Below are positions 26,581 to 36,166 of a stretch of 64,000 bases of DNA, piece by piece (within the stretch, counting starts at the first letter, position 1; every line of letters begins with the position of its first letter). Origin of the DNA: Aeromonas lusitana (GTDB lineage: Bacteria; Pseudomonadota; Gammaproteobacteria; Enterobacterales; Aeromonadaceae); contig NZ_PGCP01000002.1 of NCBI RefSeq assembly GCF_002812985.1, forward strand, positions 102,533 through 166,532. Reading direction: 5' to 3'. The notes under the pieces were generated by a model. It searched no databases, was not told the origin of the DNA, and worked only from the letters and a program-made list of their open reading frames with translations. The position numbers were made by a program, and so were the translations under genes.

Positions 26581-29500
26581 TTAGCCGATAGTCATCAGGC
26601 TGGCGTTGCCACCGGCGGCGGCTGTGTTGACCGAGAGGGCGTGCTCGATCAGCAGGCGCTCCAGCGGGATGTCGGTCTCGCCGCGGTGCAGACCGTGCAC
26701 CCCGACGATGGCACCCGCGCGGGCGGCGGCGAGCTTGCTCACCTCGCTCAGCTGATCCGAGTCACCGTGGTGCAGCAGGGCATCGAAACCGATGTCGCCG
26801 TTGGCCCAGTCCGCTACCAGCTGGATGCGGCCCCGCACCTCGGCCGGCAGGCCGGATTGCAGGGTACGGTTCTGGGCATTGTCCTGCCACAGCACCTCTG
26901 TCCCGACCGCGAGACAAGCCGCCAGCTGGGCCAGCAGATCCGCCTTATCCTCGGCCAGACAGAGCACTCGCTCCCGTGGCAGCAGGCTGTAGGTGTTGCG
27001 CTCACCGGTAGGGCCGACCAGCACCTGGGTCAGGCCACTCTGGGCCAGCTCGGCATACTGGTCGCACAATGCTACCAAGGCTTTCTCCTGCTTGGCTGCC
27101 CAGTTACGCAGCGCCTGCAGGGCCGGTTTGGTTGTCTCGCTGCGCTGGGTGGCACCGGATTCCTGGCGCAGCTGGCTGGCCACAGCATCCTGCGGGCGGG
27201 TCGCCAGCAGGCGGTACATGTAGAGCGGACCGCCGGCCTTGGGACCGGTACCTGAGAGGCCTTCGCCGCCGAACGGCTGCACCCCGACCACGGCCCCGAC
27301 TATGTTGCGGTTCACGTAGAGATTGCCCACCTTGGCGGTGTTGACCACCTGGGCGATGGTCTCGTCGATCCGGGTGTGCACACCCAGGGTCAGGCCGTAG
27401 CCGCTGTCGTTGATCTGGCTGAGCAGCTCGCCGAGCTTGGCGCGCGGGTAGCGCACCAGGTGCAGCACGGGGCCGAACACTTCGCGGCCGAGTTCATCCA
27501 GGCTGTCGAGCTCGATAAGCGTCGGCAGCACGAAGGTGCCGCGGCTGTAATCGGCACCTTGCGCCCGGGCAATCTGATGCACCTTGCGACCCTTGTTGGT
27601 CATGGCCTTGATGTGCTGCTCGATATTGGCCTTGGCCTCGGCATCGATCACCGGACCTATATCGGTGGAGAGGTGCTCGGGATTGCCGACCTTGTACTCG
27701 GCCATGGCACCCTTGAGCATGCGGATCACCCGATCCGCCACGTCTTCCTGCACGCACAGCACCCGCAGGGCGGAGCAGCGCTGACCGGCGCTGTCGAACG
27801 CGGAGGAGATGACGTCCATCACCACCTGTTCGGTCAGGGCGGAGGAGTCGACGATCATGGCGTTCTGACCGCCGGTCTCGGCGATGAGGGGGATGGTGCG
27901 ACCCTGGGCGTCGAGGCGACCGGCCAGGTTGCGGGAGATGATGCCCGCCACCTCGGTGGAGCCGGTGAACATGACACCGCGCACCCGCTCGTCGGCAATC
28001 AGCGCCGCGCCCACGGTTTCACCGCGGCCGGGCAGCAGTTGCACCGCGCCGGCGGGCACACCGGCTTCCAGCAGGATACGCACAGCTTGGGCGGCGATGA
28101 GCGGGGTCTGCTCGGCGGGTTTGGCCAGCACAGTATTGCCGGCGGCGAGCGCCGCGCACACCTGACCGCTGAAGATGGCGAGCGGGAAGTTCCAGGGGCT
28201 GATGCAGACCACGGGGCCGAGCGGCCTGTGGCTGTCGTTGGCAAAATGGTTGTGGGCCTGAGCGGCGTAATAGCGCAGGAAGTCCACCGCCTCGCGCACC
28301 TCGGCGATGGCGTTGCTGAAGGTCTTGCCGGATTCGCGCACCAGCAGGCCCATCAGGGGTTGCAGCTCGGACTCCATCAGCTCGGCGGCTCTGTCCAGCA
28401 CGGCGGCACGCTCCGCCGGCGGAGTCGCTTGCCAGATCTGGCCGCTGGCCAGGGCGCAGGTCAGCGCACTGTCGACCAGTTCAGGGCTGGCTTCGCTCAC
28501 CTGACCGACGATGTCACGGTGATCCGCCGGGTTGACCAGGTTCTGGAACTCTGTCGGTGCCTGCACCTCAGTGCCCAGCATGGGCAGCGCCTGATAGCGA
28601 GTATTGGTGCTGCCGAGCAGGGCGGCGGACAGCGACCCCAAGCGGTGTTCGTTGGCGAGATCCAGCCCTTCGGAGTTCGGACGGGCGTCGCCGTACAGAT
28701 CCCGGGGCAGGGGAATGCGCGGGTGCGGCAGACCCAGGGTGCCTTCGCGGGCGGCCATCTGTTCAATCTGCTGCACCGGATCCTGCACCAGATCCGCCAG
28801 GGAGATGTTGTTGTCCGCGATGCGGTTGACGAAGGAGGTGTTGGCCCCGTTCTCCAGCAGGCGGCGCACCAGGTAGGCGAGCAGGGTCTCGTGGCTGCCG
28901 ACCGGCGCATAGATGCGGCAGGGGCGGCCCAGCTTGCCGTCGGCGACCTTGCCGACCACTTGCTCGTACAGCGGCTCACCCATGCCGTGCAGGCACTGGA
29001 ACTCGTACTGGCCAGGGTAGTAGTTCTGGCCGGCGAGCTGATAGATGGCCGACAGGGAATGGGCGTTGTGGGTGGCGAACTGCGGGTAGATGGCTTCCGG
29101 CACCGCCAGCAGCTTGCGGGCGCAGGCCAGATAAGAGAGATCGGTATAGGGCTTGCGGGTATAGACAGGGTAGCCTTCCAGGCCGTCCTGCTGGGCGCGC
29201 TTGATCTCGCTGTCCCAGTAGGCGCCTTTCACCAGCCGGATCATCAGGCGGTGACGGCTGCGCTTGGCGAGATCGATGACGTAGTCGATCGCATAGGGGC
29301 AGCGCTTCTGATAGGCCTGGATGACGAAGCCGATGCCGTTCCAATCGGCTAGGCTCGGATCGAAGCAGAGCCGCTCCAATAGGTCGAGCGAGATCTCCAG
29401 TCGATCGGCCTCTTCGGCGTCTATGTTGATGCCGATGTCGTACTGCTTGGCGAGCTGGGTCAGGGAGAGCAGGGTGGGGTAGAGCTCCTCCATCACCCGA

Positions 29501-30522
29501 TCGTACTGGGCGCGGCTGTAGCGCGGGTGCAGGGCGGAGAGCTTGATGGAGATGCCCGGGCCCTCGTAGATGCCGCGGCCGTGGGAGGCCTTGCCGATGG
29601 CGTGGATGGCCTGCTCGTAGGAGGCCAGATAACGCTTGGCGTCCTCCTCGGTCAGGGCCGCCTCGCCCAGCATGTCGTAGGAGTAACGGAAGCCCTTGTT
29701 CTCGGTAGTGCCGGCGTTGGCCAGCGCCTCGGCGATGGTCTCGCCGGTGACGAACTGCTCACCCATCAGCCGCATGGCCATGTCGACGCCCTTGCGGATC
29801 AACGGCTCGCCGCCCTTGCCGATCAGGCCTTTGAGGGAGGTATTCAGGCCGGCCTCGTTATGGGTGGCCACCAGCTTGCCGGTGATGAGCAGGCCCCAGG
29901 AGGCGGCGTTGACGAACAGGGAGGTGCTGTTGCCCAGATGCTGGCTCCAGTTGCCACCGCTTATCTTGTCGCGGATGAGGGCATCGCGAGTCGCCTTGTC
30001 CGGAATGCGCAGCAGCGCCTCCGCCAGACACATCAGGGCCACCCCTTCCTGGGAGGAGAGGGAGAACTCCTGCAGCAGCCCCTGCACCAGGCCCTGACGA
30101 CCGCTGGCACCCTTCTGGTTGCGCAGCTTCTCGGCGATGCTCAAGGCGAGTTTCTGGGTCGCCTCGGCCTTGTCTTTGGGCAGGCGCGCCTGCTCCAGCA
30201 GCATGGGCACGGCCTCGGTCTCGGGGCGGCGATAGGCGGAGGTGATGGCGGCGCGCAGCACGGACTGCGGCAAGATGCTCTCGGCGAACTCGAGGAAGAC
30301 CTGGATGCCCTGCTCGGTCAGGGTCTCCAGCGGCTCTTCGCCCGCGGCGGCGGCCAGACCGGACTGCTCGGCCGGGGTCAGGCCAGACTCCAGCTGTTCC
30401 AGATAGGTGAAGATCGCCTGCTTGATCAGCCAGTGGGGGGTGCGGTCTATGGTCTGGGCGGCCTGCTTGAGTCGGTCGCGGGTCGCTTCGTCGAGTTTAA
30501 CGCCAAGGGTGGTGGTGGCCAT
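26581..30522 (-). CDS. putA: Bifunctional proline dehydrogenase / glutamate-semialdehyde dehydrogenase, with DNA-binding domain
   Basis: 1313 residues, the trifunctional class. Residues 1-47 form a ribbon-helix-helix repressor domain (TTLGVKLDEATRDRLKQAA). The FAD-dependent proline dehydrogenase barrel follows (about 250-600; GPGISIKLSALHPRYSRAQ, RLVKGAYWDSEIKRAQ), then the NAD-dependent P5C dehydrogenase (about 650-1120; PWNFPLAIF, catalytic Cys in SAGQRCSALR). It converts proline to glutamate at the membrane and represses put genes when proline is absent. GTTGCA operators are upstream. putP, the usual partner, is not adjacent. Confidence 0.97.
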   Translation of the reverse strand: MATTTLGVKLDEATRDRLKQAAQTIDRTPHWLIKQAIFTYLEQLESGLTPAEQSGLAAAAGEEPLETLTEQGIQVFLEFAESILPQSVLRAAITSAYRRPETEAVPMLLEQARLPKDKAEATQKLALSIAEKLRNQKGASGRQGLVQGLLQEFSLSSQEGVALMCLAEALLRIPDKATRDALIRDKISGGNWSQHLGNSTSLFVNAASWGLLITGKLVATHNEAGLNTSLKGLIGKGGEPLIRKGVDMAMRLMGEQFVTGETIAEALANAGTTENKGFRYSYDMLGEAALTEEDAKRYLASYEQAIHAIGKASHGRGIYEGPGISIKLSALHPRYSRAQYDRVMEELYPTLLSLTQLAKQYDIGINIDAEEADRLEISLDLLERLCFDPSLADWNGIGFVIQAYQKRCPYAIDYVIDLAKRSRHRLMIRLVKGAYWDSEIKRAQQDGLEGYPVYTRKPYTDLSYLACARKLLAVPEAIYPQFATHNAHSLSAIYQLAGQNYYPGQYEFQCLHGMGEPLYEQVVGKVADGKLGRPCRIYAPVGSHETLLAYLVRRLLENGANTSFVNRIADNNISLADLVQDPVQQIEQMAAREGTLGLPHPRIPLPRDLYGDARPNSEGLDLANEHRLGSLSAALLGSTNTRYQALPMLGTEVQAPTEFQNLVNPADHRDIVGQVSEASPELVDSALTCALASGQIWQATPPAERAAVLDRAAELMESELQPLMGLLVRESGKTFSNAIAEVREAVDFLRYYAAQAHNHFANDSHRPLGPVVCISPWNFPLAIFSGQVCAALAAGNTVLAKPAEQTPLIAAQAVRILLEAGVPAGAVQLLPGRGETVGAALIADERVRGVMFTGSTEVAGIISRNLAGRLDAQGRTIPLIAETGGQNAMIVDSSALTEQVVMDVISSAFDSAGQRCSALRVLCVQEDVADRVIRMLKGAMAEYKVGNPEHLSTDIGPVIDAEAKANIEQHIKAMTNKGRKVHQIARAQGADYSRGTFVLPTLIELDSLDELGREVFGPVLHLVRYPRAKLGELLSQINDSGYGLTLGVHTRIDETIAQVVNTAKVGNLYVNRNIVGAVVGVQPFGGEGLSGTGPKAGGPLYMYRLLATRPQDAVASQLRQESGATQRSETTKPALQALRNWAAKQEKALVALCDQYAELAQSGLTQVLVGPTGERNTYSLLPRERVLCLAEDKADLLAQLAACLAVGTEVLWQDNAQNRTLQSGLPAEVRGRIQLVADWANGDIGFDALLHHGDSDQLSEVSKLAAARAGAIVGVHGLHRGETDIPLERLLIEHALSVNTAAAGGNASLMTIG

Positions 30523-30583
30523 GGGACTTCCTGTGTCTAGAAGGTAACAATATTACCGGACGGTTAAATTTTGATGATGATGG

Positions 30584-30819
30584 TGCAACCAGGTGCAACC
30601 TTCAAGCAAGAAATTTTAATGTGCTGGCTACATTGTTGAATTTATCCCTGCCCGTTGATGCCCAAGAGTGCGGCTAAAAAGCGACGATTCATCTGTTTTC
30701 ATAGCAATATTAATGGGTTGTAAATGCATCTTATGTGTTGAATGAGGTGCAACCTGTTGCGTTGTGGCTTGCTCTTTTTGTGGGGCGCCGCCGGTGCAAT
30801 CTGATGGTACGAGTGCAAC
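30584..30819 (-). promoter_or_regulatory. put control region with GTTGCA PutA operators
   Basis: Four exact GTTGCA hexamers on the putA strand at 30584-30589, 30594-30599, 30748-30753 and 30814-30819; the first two are spaced exactly 10 bases apart. Near-matches occur at 30756 and 30795. GTTGCA is the known operator core for the PutA RHH domain in E. coli. The whole gap 30523-30929 otherwise holds no gene. Confidence 0.75.
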
Positions 30820-30929
30820 CACCTTTCGTGGGCTTGGCGTGGGTTGGTCAGGCTGTGCTCTGGTGAAGCCCGGTTCTTCTATGCTGATAGCTGGCCTTTG
30901 GGCCGCTCATCAGTGACAAGGAGAACGTT

Positions 30930-31367
30930 ATGGCACGGGTCAGTACTTACCTCAATTTTGCCCGGGAGACGGAAGCTGCCTTCCTGTTTTACCGGGAAGT
31001 GTTTGGCGGCGACTTCAACGGTCCCATCCATCGCTTCAAGGATTCCCCCGGCTGTCCGGGTCAGCCGGCCCTGTCCGAGGCGGACGGGGAGCTGGTGATG
31101 CATGTGGAGCTCGCTATCCTCGGCGGCCATGTGCTGATGGGCACCGATGCCCCCGCCAGCATGGGCTTCACCCTGGTGCAGGGCAACAACAGCTACCTCA
31201 ACCTGGAGCCGGACAGCCGAGGAGAGACTGACAGGCTGTTCGCGACCCTGGGGGCGGGAGGCAAGGTGGAGATGGCACTGGCGGAGATGTTCTGGGGCGA
31301 CTACTTCGGCTCCCTGGTGGACAAGTTCGGTACCCACTGGATGTTCAACTGCCAGAGCAAGACCTGA
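30930..31367 (+). CDS. VOC/PhnB-like glyoxalase-fold protein
   Basis: 145 residues of the PhnB-like VOC family: YLNFARETEAAFLFYREVFGG at the start, HVELAILGGHVLMGTDAP, and WGDYFGSLVDKFGTHWMFN at the end. The fold binds metal in many relatives but the reaction of this group is unknown. AAGGAGAAC is an excellent ribosome site. Its promoter must share the interval with putA's operators, so PutA control is conceivable. Confidence 0.88.
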   Translation: MARVSTYLNFARETEAAFLFYREVFGGDFNGPIHRFKDSPGCPGQPALSEADGELVMHVELAILGGHVLMGTDAPASMGFTLVQGNNSYLNLEPDSRGETDRLFATLGAGGKVEMALAEMFWGDYFGSLVDKFGTHWMFNCQSKT

Positions 31368-31383
31368 TGTCGTGTTTGTCATG

Positions 31384-31409
31384 AAAAAGGGCGCCTCGGC
31401 GCCCTTTTT
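31384..31409. terminator. VOC gene / fumC bidirectional terminator
   Basis: Arms AAAAAGGGCGCC and GGCGCCCTTTTT with a two-base loop between the convergent VOC and fumC genes. Confidence 0.88.
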
Positions 31410-31432
31410 ATCTATTTTCTCTGTATCTGGCC

Positions 31433-32824
31433 TTATTTGCTGCGGCCCACCATGTCGGCGGGGATCACCCAGCGGTCGAACTGCTCGCCGCTGAGGTGGC
31501 CGGAGGCGATGGCCGCGTCCCGCAGGCTGAGCCCCTGATGGTGGGCATGTTTGGCTATCTCGGCGGCCTTGTCGTAGCCGATATGGGGGTTCAATGCCGT
31601 CACCAGCATCAGGGAGCGGGAGAGCAACTCGTCGATGCGGTCCCGGTTCGGGCTGATGCCGACGGCGCAGTGCTCGTTGAAGCTCTTCATGCCATCCGCC
31701 AGCAGCCGCACGCTCTGCAGGAAGTTGTAGGCGATCATGGGTCTGAACACGTTCAGCTCGAAGTTGCCGCTGGCGCCGCCGATGTTGATGGCTACATCGT
31801 TGCCCATCACCTGGGCGCACAGCATGGTGAGCGCCTCGCTCTGGGTCGGGTTGACCTTGCCCGGCATGATGGAGGAGCCGGGTTCGTTCTCTGGAATGAG
31901 CAGTTCGCCAAGGCCGCTGCGCGGGCCGCTTGCGAGCCAGCGCACGTCGTTGGCGATCTTCATGAGCGATGCCGCCAGCGTCTTGAGGGCGCCGTGGGCA
32001 TGGACCTGGGCATCGCTCGCCGCCAGTGCCTCGAACTTGTTGGGGGCGCTCACCAGCGGCAGGCCCGTCTGCTCGGCGAGGGTCTTGGCCACCGCCTCGG
32101 CGAAGCCGGGGGGGCAGTTCAGGCCTGTGCCCACCGCCGTGCCGCCGAGTGCCAGCTCATACAGGTGGGGCAGGGCGGCGCGCAGGTGGCGCTCCCCTTG
32201 CTCCAGCTGGGCGACCCAGCCGGAGAACTCCTGGCCCAGGGTGAGGGGGGTCGCATCCTGCAGGTGAGTGCGGCCTATCTTGACGATGTCATCGAAGGCG
32301 GCGGCCTTGCTCGCCAGGGTCTCCTTGAGGGCGATGAGCGCCGGCAACAGCTGTCCCGTGATGGCGGTGGCCGCGGCCAGGTTCATGGCGCTCGGGAAGA
32401 CGTCGTTGCTGGACTGGCCCTTGTTCACCTCGTCGTTGGGGTGGATCAGGCGCTCCTCGCCCCGGGCGCCGCCGAGCAGCTCGCTTGCCCGGTTCGCCAG
32501 CACCTCGTTGAGGTTCATGTTGGTCTGGGTGCCGGAGCCGGTCTGCCACACCATCAGCGGAAACTCGGCCTGGTGCTGGCCGCAGAGGATCTCGTCTGCC
32601 GCCGCTATGATGGCCTGGGCCTTGCGGGCGGCGAGCAGCCCGAGCTGGTGATTGACCCGGGCGCAGGCGGACTTGATGCGGGCGAGGGCATAGATGATCT
32701 CCTGGGGTTGCTGCTCCCCGGAGATGTTGAAGTGGTGCAGCGAGCGCTGGGTCTGAGCGCCCCAGAGCCTGTCCGCCGGGACGGCGATTTCCCCAAGACT
32801 GTCCCGTTCCATCCTGATATTCAT
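31433..32824 (-). CDS. fumC: Fumarate hydratase class II
   Basis: 463 residues. Class II (oxygen-stable, iron-free) fumarase: [26 protein letters not shown], and the signature [11 protein letters not shown]. It hydrates fumarate to malate in the TCA cycle. ATG 32824 is set by AGGAGAAATG upstream; the frame extends further without homology. The divergent gene is a MarR regulator, and the shared 123-base interval holds a strong palindrome. Confidence 0.96.
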   Translation of the reverse strand: MNIRMERDSLGEIAVPADRLWGAQTQRSLHHFNISGEQQPQEIIYALARIKSACARVNHQLGLLAARKAQAIIAAADEILCGQHQAEFPLMVWQTGSGTQTNMNLNEVLANRASELLGGARGEERLIHPNDEVNKGQSSNDVFPSAMNLAAATAITGQLLPALIALKETLASKAAAFDDIVKIGRTHLQDATPLTLGQEFSGWVAQLEQGERHLRAALPHLYELALGGTAVGTGLNCPPGFAEAVAKTLAEQTGLPLVSAPNKFEALAASDAQVHAHGALKTLAASLMKIANDVRWLASGPRSGLGELLIPENEPGSSIMPGKVNPTQSEALTMLCAQVMGNDVAINIGGASGNFELNVFRPMIAYNFLQSVRLLADGMKSFNEHCAVGISPNRDRIDELLSRSLMLVTALNPHIGYDKAAEIAKHAHHQGLSLRDAAIASGHLSGEQFDRWVIPADMVGRSK

Positions 32825-32910
32825 GACATTTCTCCTGCCGATTGGATGCTGGTTCCCTAGCATGGCCATAAACGACGGCCGAGGCCAGTTTGCATAAAGC
32901 TGTATTCAAG

Positions 32911-32935
32911 ATATAATAAGTAAAGCTTATTATAT
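32911..32935. promoter_or_regulatory. Probable MarR operator (palindrome)
   Basis: Perfect 10-base arms ATATAATAAG and CTTATTATAT with a TAAAG spacer, 13 bases before the marR start. Size and symmetry fit MarR/SlyA-type operators. Repression of marR-emrAB is likely; an effect on fumC, 87 bases away, is possible. Confidence 0.7.
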
Positions 32936-32947
32936 GGGTTGGCTATC

Positions 32948-33376
32948 ATGTACAAACAACCGGATACCCTCGGATTCCTGATCGGTGACGTGCAGCGCCT
33001 GATGCGTCGCCAGTTCCAGCAGCAGCTGGAAGGCAGTTGCCTGACTCTTGCCCAGGCCCGCGTGCTGGTCCACATCGCCCGCAGCGAGGGCATACGTCAG
33101 GTGGATCTCGCCGAGCGGCTGGATATCCAGCCCATCACGCTGGCCCGTCAGCTCGATCAGATGGCCGACAACGGCCTGGTGGAGCGGCGCAACGACCCCC
33201 ACGACAGGCGCGCCTATCAGCTGTTCCTGACCGCGGAGGCCGAGCCTTATCTCGGCAAGATCAAGCAGGCCTCCGAGGTGGTGCATCAGCACGCCATCGG
33301 TGAGCTGGGGGAGGCGGGTACCCGCGCTCTCTGTGATGCTCTCAAGACATTACGCGACAATCTTTCAAACTATTAA
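32948..33376 (+). CDS. MarR-family transcriptional regulator
   Basis: 142 residues. Winged HTH in the SlyA/EmrR style: LTLAQARVLVHIARSEGIRQVDLAERLDIQPITLARQLDQMADNGLVERRNDPHDRRAY. MarR proteins dissociate from DNA on binding phenolic or lipophilic compounds. It is the first gene of an apparent operon with emrA and emrB (gap of 36 bases). ATG 32948 is preferred over a TTG at 32939; the ribosome site is weak. Confidence 0.93.
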   Translation: MYKQPDTLGFLIGDVQRLMRRQFQQQLEGSCLTLAQARVLVHIARSEGIRQVDLAERLDIQPITLARQLDQMADNGLVERRNDPHDRRAYQLFLTAEAEPYLGKIKQASEVVHQHAIGELGEAGTRALCDALKTLRDNLSNY

Positions 33377-33412
33377 TTTTATTTTTATCAGCATTAAATG
33401 CGGAGCGTTTCT

Positions 33413-34474
33413 ATGAATGCCGAATCTCCCTCTCCCCAAACAGCGGTGAAGAACCCTCGCCGTACCCGCCTGCTGTTGCTGGTGGTGGTACCGGCGCTGG
33501 CCTTGCTCGGCATAGGTGCCGTCTACATGCTGGGTGGCCGTTATGTCGAGACCGACAACGCCTATGTGAAGGCCGACAAGGTGCCCATCAGTACCGAGGT
33601 ACTGGGCCGGGTGGCCAAGGTCTATGTCGGCGAGAACGAGCAGGTCAAGGCCGGCCAGCCGATGTTCGAGCTGGATCCCGAATCCTTCCAGGTGGCGGTG
33701 ACCAAGGCCGAGGCGGAGCTCGCCAAGGTGCGCACCGATCTGGTGGCGCTGCAGACCAGCTATCGCGGTCAGCAGGCGGAGATCGACGTGGCCCGTACCC
33801 GTCACGCCTATGCCCTGAAAGAGGAGCACCGTCAGGCGGATCTGGTGGCCAAGCACTTCACCTCCACCGCCAACTATGATGATGCCCGCCAGCTCACCAT
33901 CCAGACCGCCCAACAGCAGGTGGCGCTGGAGGAGGGGCTCAAGAAGATAGAGGCCTCCCTCAACGGTGACGTCAACCTGCCGGTGGAGCAGCAGCCCGCC
34001 TATCAGGAAGCGGCGGCGGGCCTGGCCAAGGCCAAGCTGGATCTGGCACGTACCACCATCTATGCCCCCGCCAACGGCATCGCCAGCCAGTTGCCCAAGC
34101 CGGGTCAATACAGCCTGGTGGGCATGACCGCCATGATGCTGGTGGAGACCGACAGCCCCTGGATCGAGGCGAACTTCACCGAGACCGAGCTGACCCATGT
34201 GCAGCCGGGGCAAGAGGTGGACATCAGCGTGGATACCTATCCCGACGCCCATTGGCACGGGGTGGTGGAGAGCCTGAGCCCGGCGACCGGCTCCGAGTTC
34301 TCGGTGATCCCGGCCCAGAATGCGACCGGTAACTGGGTCAAGATCGCCCAGCGGGTGGCGGTGCGCATCAAGCTGGATGGGGTAGCCGATCAGCCGACCC
34401 TGCGCGCAGGCCTGAGCGCCATCACCAAGATAGACACCGGCCACAAACGCAGCCTGCTGGGCTGGTCATTCTGA
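33413..34474 (+). CDS. emrA: EmrA-like membrane-fusion protein
   Basis: 353 residues. One N-terminal transmembrane helix (RLLLLVVVPALALLGIGAVYML), then GGRYVETDNAYVKADKV typical of EmrA, a biotinyl-lipoyl half motif, a long coiled coil (about 95-200) and the second lipoyl/beta-barrel part (TTIYAPANGIASQLPKPGQYSLVG). It bridges EmrB to an outer-membrane channel for drug export. GGAG 33401-33404 favours ATG 33413 over ATG 33398. Seven bases separate it from emrB. Confidence 0.93.
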   Translation: MNAESPSPQTAVKNPRRTRLLLLVVVPALALLGIGAVYMLGGRYVETDNAYVKADKVPISTEVLGRVAKVYVGENEQVKAGQPMFELDPESFQVAVTKAEAELAKVRTDLVALQTSYRGQQAEIDVARTRHAYALKEEHRQADLVAKHFTSTANYDDARQLTIQTAQQQVALEEGLKKIEASLNGDVNLPVEQQPAYQEAAAGLAKAKLDLARTTIYAPANGIASQLPKPGQYSLVGMTAMMLVETDSPWIEANFTETELTHVQPGQEVDISVDTYPDAHWHGVVESLSPATGSEFSVIPAQNATGNWVKIAQRVAVRIKLDGVADQPTLRAGLSAITKIDTGHKRSLLGWSF

Positions 34475-34481
34475 GGTTGAT

Positions 34482-36023
34482 ATGACAACGCAAAGCCATC
34501 AGGGGGCCGCTCAAAGCTCCCAGCGTGGCTTCATCACCCTGTCGGTGATGTTGGCCACCATCATGCAGGCGCTGGATACCACCATCGCCAACGTTGCCCT
34601 GCCCCATATGCAGGGGGCCATGGGCGCCACCCAGGATCAGATCTCCTGGGTGCTGACCTCCTACATAGTCGCGGCTGCCATCTTCATGCCGCTGACCGGT
34701 TTCATCTCGGCGCGGATCGGCCGAAAGAGATTGTTTATGTGGTCGGTGGCGGGTTTCACCGTCGCCTCCATGCTGTGCGGCGCAGCCCAGAGCCTGGATC
34801 AGATAGTGCTGTTCCGCCTGCTGCAGGGGATCTTCGGCGCCAGCCTGGTGCCCCTCTCCCAGGCCGTGCTGCTCGACACCTATCCGCCGGAGAAACATGG
34901 CTCCGCCATGGCGCTCTGGGGCATAGGGGTCATGGTGGGCCCCATCCTCGGGCCTTCGCTCGGTGGCTGGCTCACCGAGTACTACAACTGGCGCTGGGTG
35001 TTCTACATCAACCTGCCGTTTGGCCTGCTGGCCTGGTTCGGGCTCGCCGCCTTCATCGAGGAGACCAAGATAGACGCCAGTCGCCGCTTCGATCTGCTGG
35101 GCTTCGCCCTGCTCAGCCTCGGCATAGGGGCGCTGCAGATGGCGCTGGACAGGGGGGAGTCCCAGAACTGGTTCTCAAGCCCCGAGATCGTCATCGAGAC
35201 CATCCTGATGGTGATGGCGTTTTATCTGTTCGTGGTGCACATCTTCACCCACAAGCACCCCTACATAGAGCCGGCCCTGTTCAAGGATCGCAACTTCAGC
35301 GTCGGGCTGGTGTTCATCTTCATCGTCGGCATCATATTGCTGGCGACCATGACTCTGCTGCCCCCCTTCATGCAGGGGCTGATGGGCTATCCGGTTATCG
35401 ACGTGGGTTATCTGCTGGCGCCGCGCGGGGTGGGTACCATGTTCGCCATGATGCTGGTGGGCCGGTTGTCCGGCCGGGTGGATGTGCGTTACCTGATCCT
35501 GACCGGGCTGCTGCTCACCAGCTTCTCCATGTGGGAGATGACCCTGTTCAACACGAACATCAGCAGTTGGGACATAGTGCGTACCGGGATAGTGCAGGGG
35601 CTGGGGCTTGGCTTCATCTTCGTGCCGCTCTCCACCATCACCTTTGCGACCCTGGCGCCACGTTTTCGCAACGAGGGGACGGCGCTGTTCAGCCTGGTGC
35701 GCAACATCGGCAGCAGCATCGGCATCTCGGTCGTGATCACCTATCTGGCCCAGCGCACCCAGATGAACCACGAGGTGTTCGCCTCCTACATCACCCCCTT
35801 CAACACGGGGTTGCAGCAGGGGATGGGGGTGGCGGCGCTGATGGCGCCCAAGGGGCTCGCCATGCTCAACGGCGAGGTGACCCGCCAGGCCAGCCTGCTC
35901 GCCTACCTGCAGGACTTCCGCCTGATGATGTGGGTGACCCTGTGCGCGGTGCCGCTGGTGCTACTGCTCAAGGCCCCCAAGCGCGGGGCCGGCAACAAGG
36001 AGGAGATGGCGATCCTGGAATAA
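34482..36023 (+). CDS. emrB: EmrB/QacA-family drug efflux transporter (DHA2, 14 TM)
   Basis: 513 residues, 14 predicted helices. MFS motif near helices 2-3 (GFISARIGRKRLF), the DHA2-typical LDTTIANVALPHMQ in helix 1, and antiporter motif C (GIGVMVGPILGPSLGGWL). It uses proton motive force to expel hydrophobic compounds with EmrA. It is last in the marR-emrA-emrB operon. A terminator follows at 36101; the 60 bases just before that contain a weak resemblance to the emrB 3' end. Confidence 0.95.
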   Translation: MTTQSHQGAAQSSQRGFITLSVMLATIMQALDTTIANVALPHMQGAMGATQDQISWVLTSYIVAAAIFMPLTGFISARIGRKRLFMWSVAGFTVASMLCGAAQSLDQIVLFRLLQGIFGASLVPLSQAVLLDTYPPEKHGSAMALWGIGVMVGPILGPSLGGWLTEYYNWRWVFYINLPFGLLAWFGLAAFIEETKIDASRRFDLLGFALLSLGIGALQMALDRGESQNWFSSPEIVIETILMVMAFYLFVVHIFTHKHPYIEPALFKDRNFSVGLVFIFIVGIILLATMTLLPPFMQGLMGYPVIDVGYLLAPRGVGTMFAMMLVGRLSGRVDVRYLILTGLLLTSFSMWEMTLFNTNISSWDIVRTGIVQGLGLGFIFVPLSTITFATLAPRFRNEGTALFSLVRNIGSSIGISVVITYLAQRTQMNHEVFASYITPFNTGLQQGMGVAALMAPKGLAMLNGEVTRQASLLAYLQDFRLMMWVTLCAVPLVLLLKAPKRGAGNKEEMAILE

Positions 36024-36100
36024 GGGCCTGCCCTTATCCGATGACCCAGTGCTCAATCCCTGGCGCCGACAGAGGTGGCAAGAGGGAGAACACAAGGAAT

Positions 36101-36134
36101 AAAAAAGAGGGATGGCCTGAGCCATCCCTCTTTT
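36101..36134. terminator. emrB / pepE bidirectional terminator
   Basis: Arms GAGGGATGGC and GCCATCCCTC with a CTGA loop, A-run to the left and TTTT to the right, between convergent genes. Confidence 0.88.
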
Positions 36135-36166
36135 CATTTACGCATCGCGCTGATGGCGCAGCCGCT

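Noticed and set aside
27376..29352. Long open frame (658 codons) antisense to putA
   Set aside because: Shadow of a highly biased coding strand; no recognisable motif, while putA on the other strand is certain.
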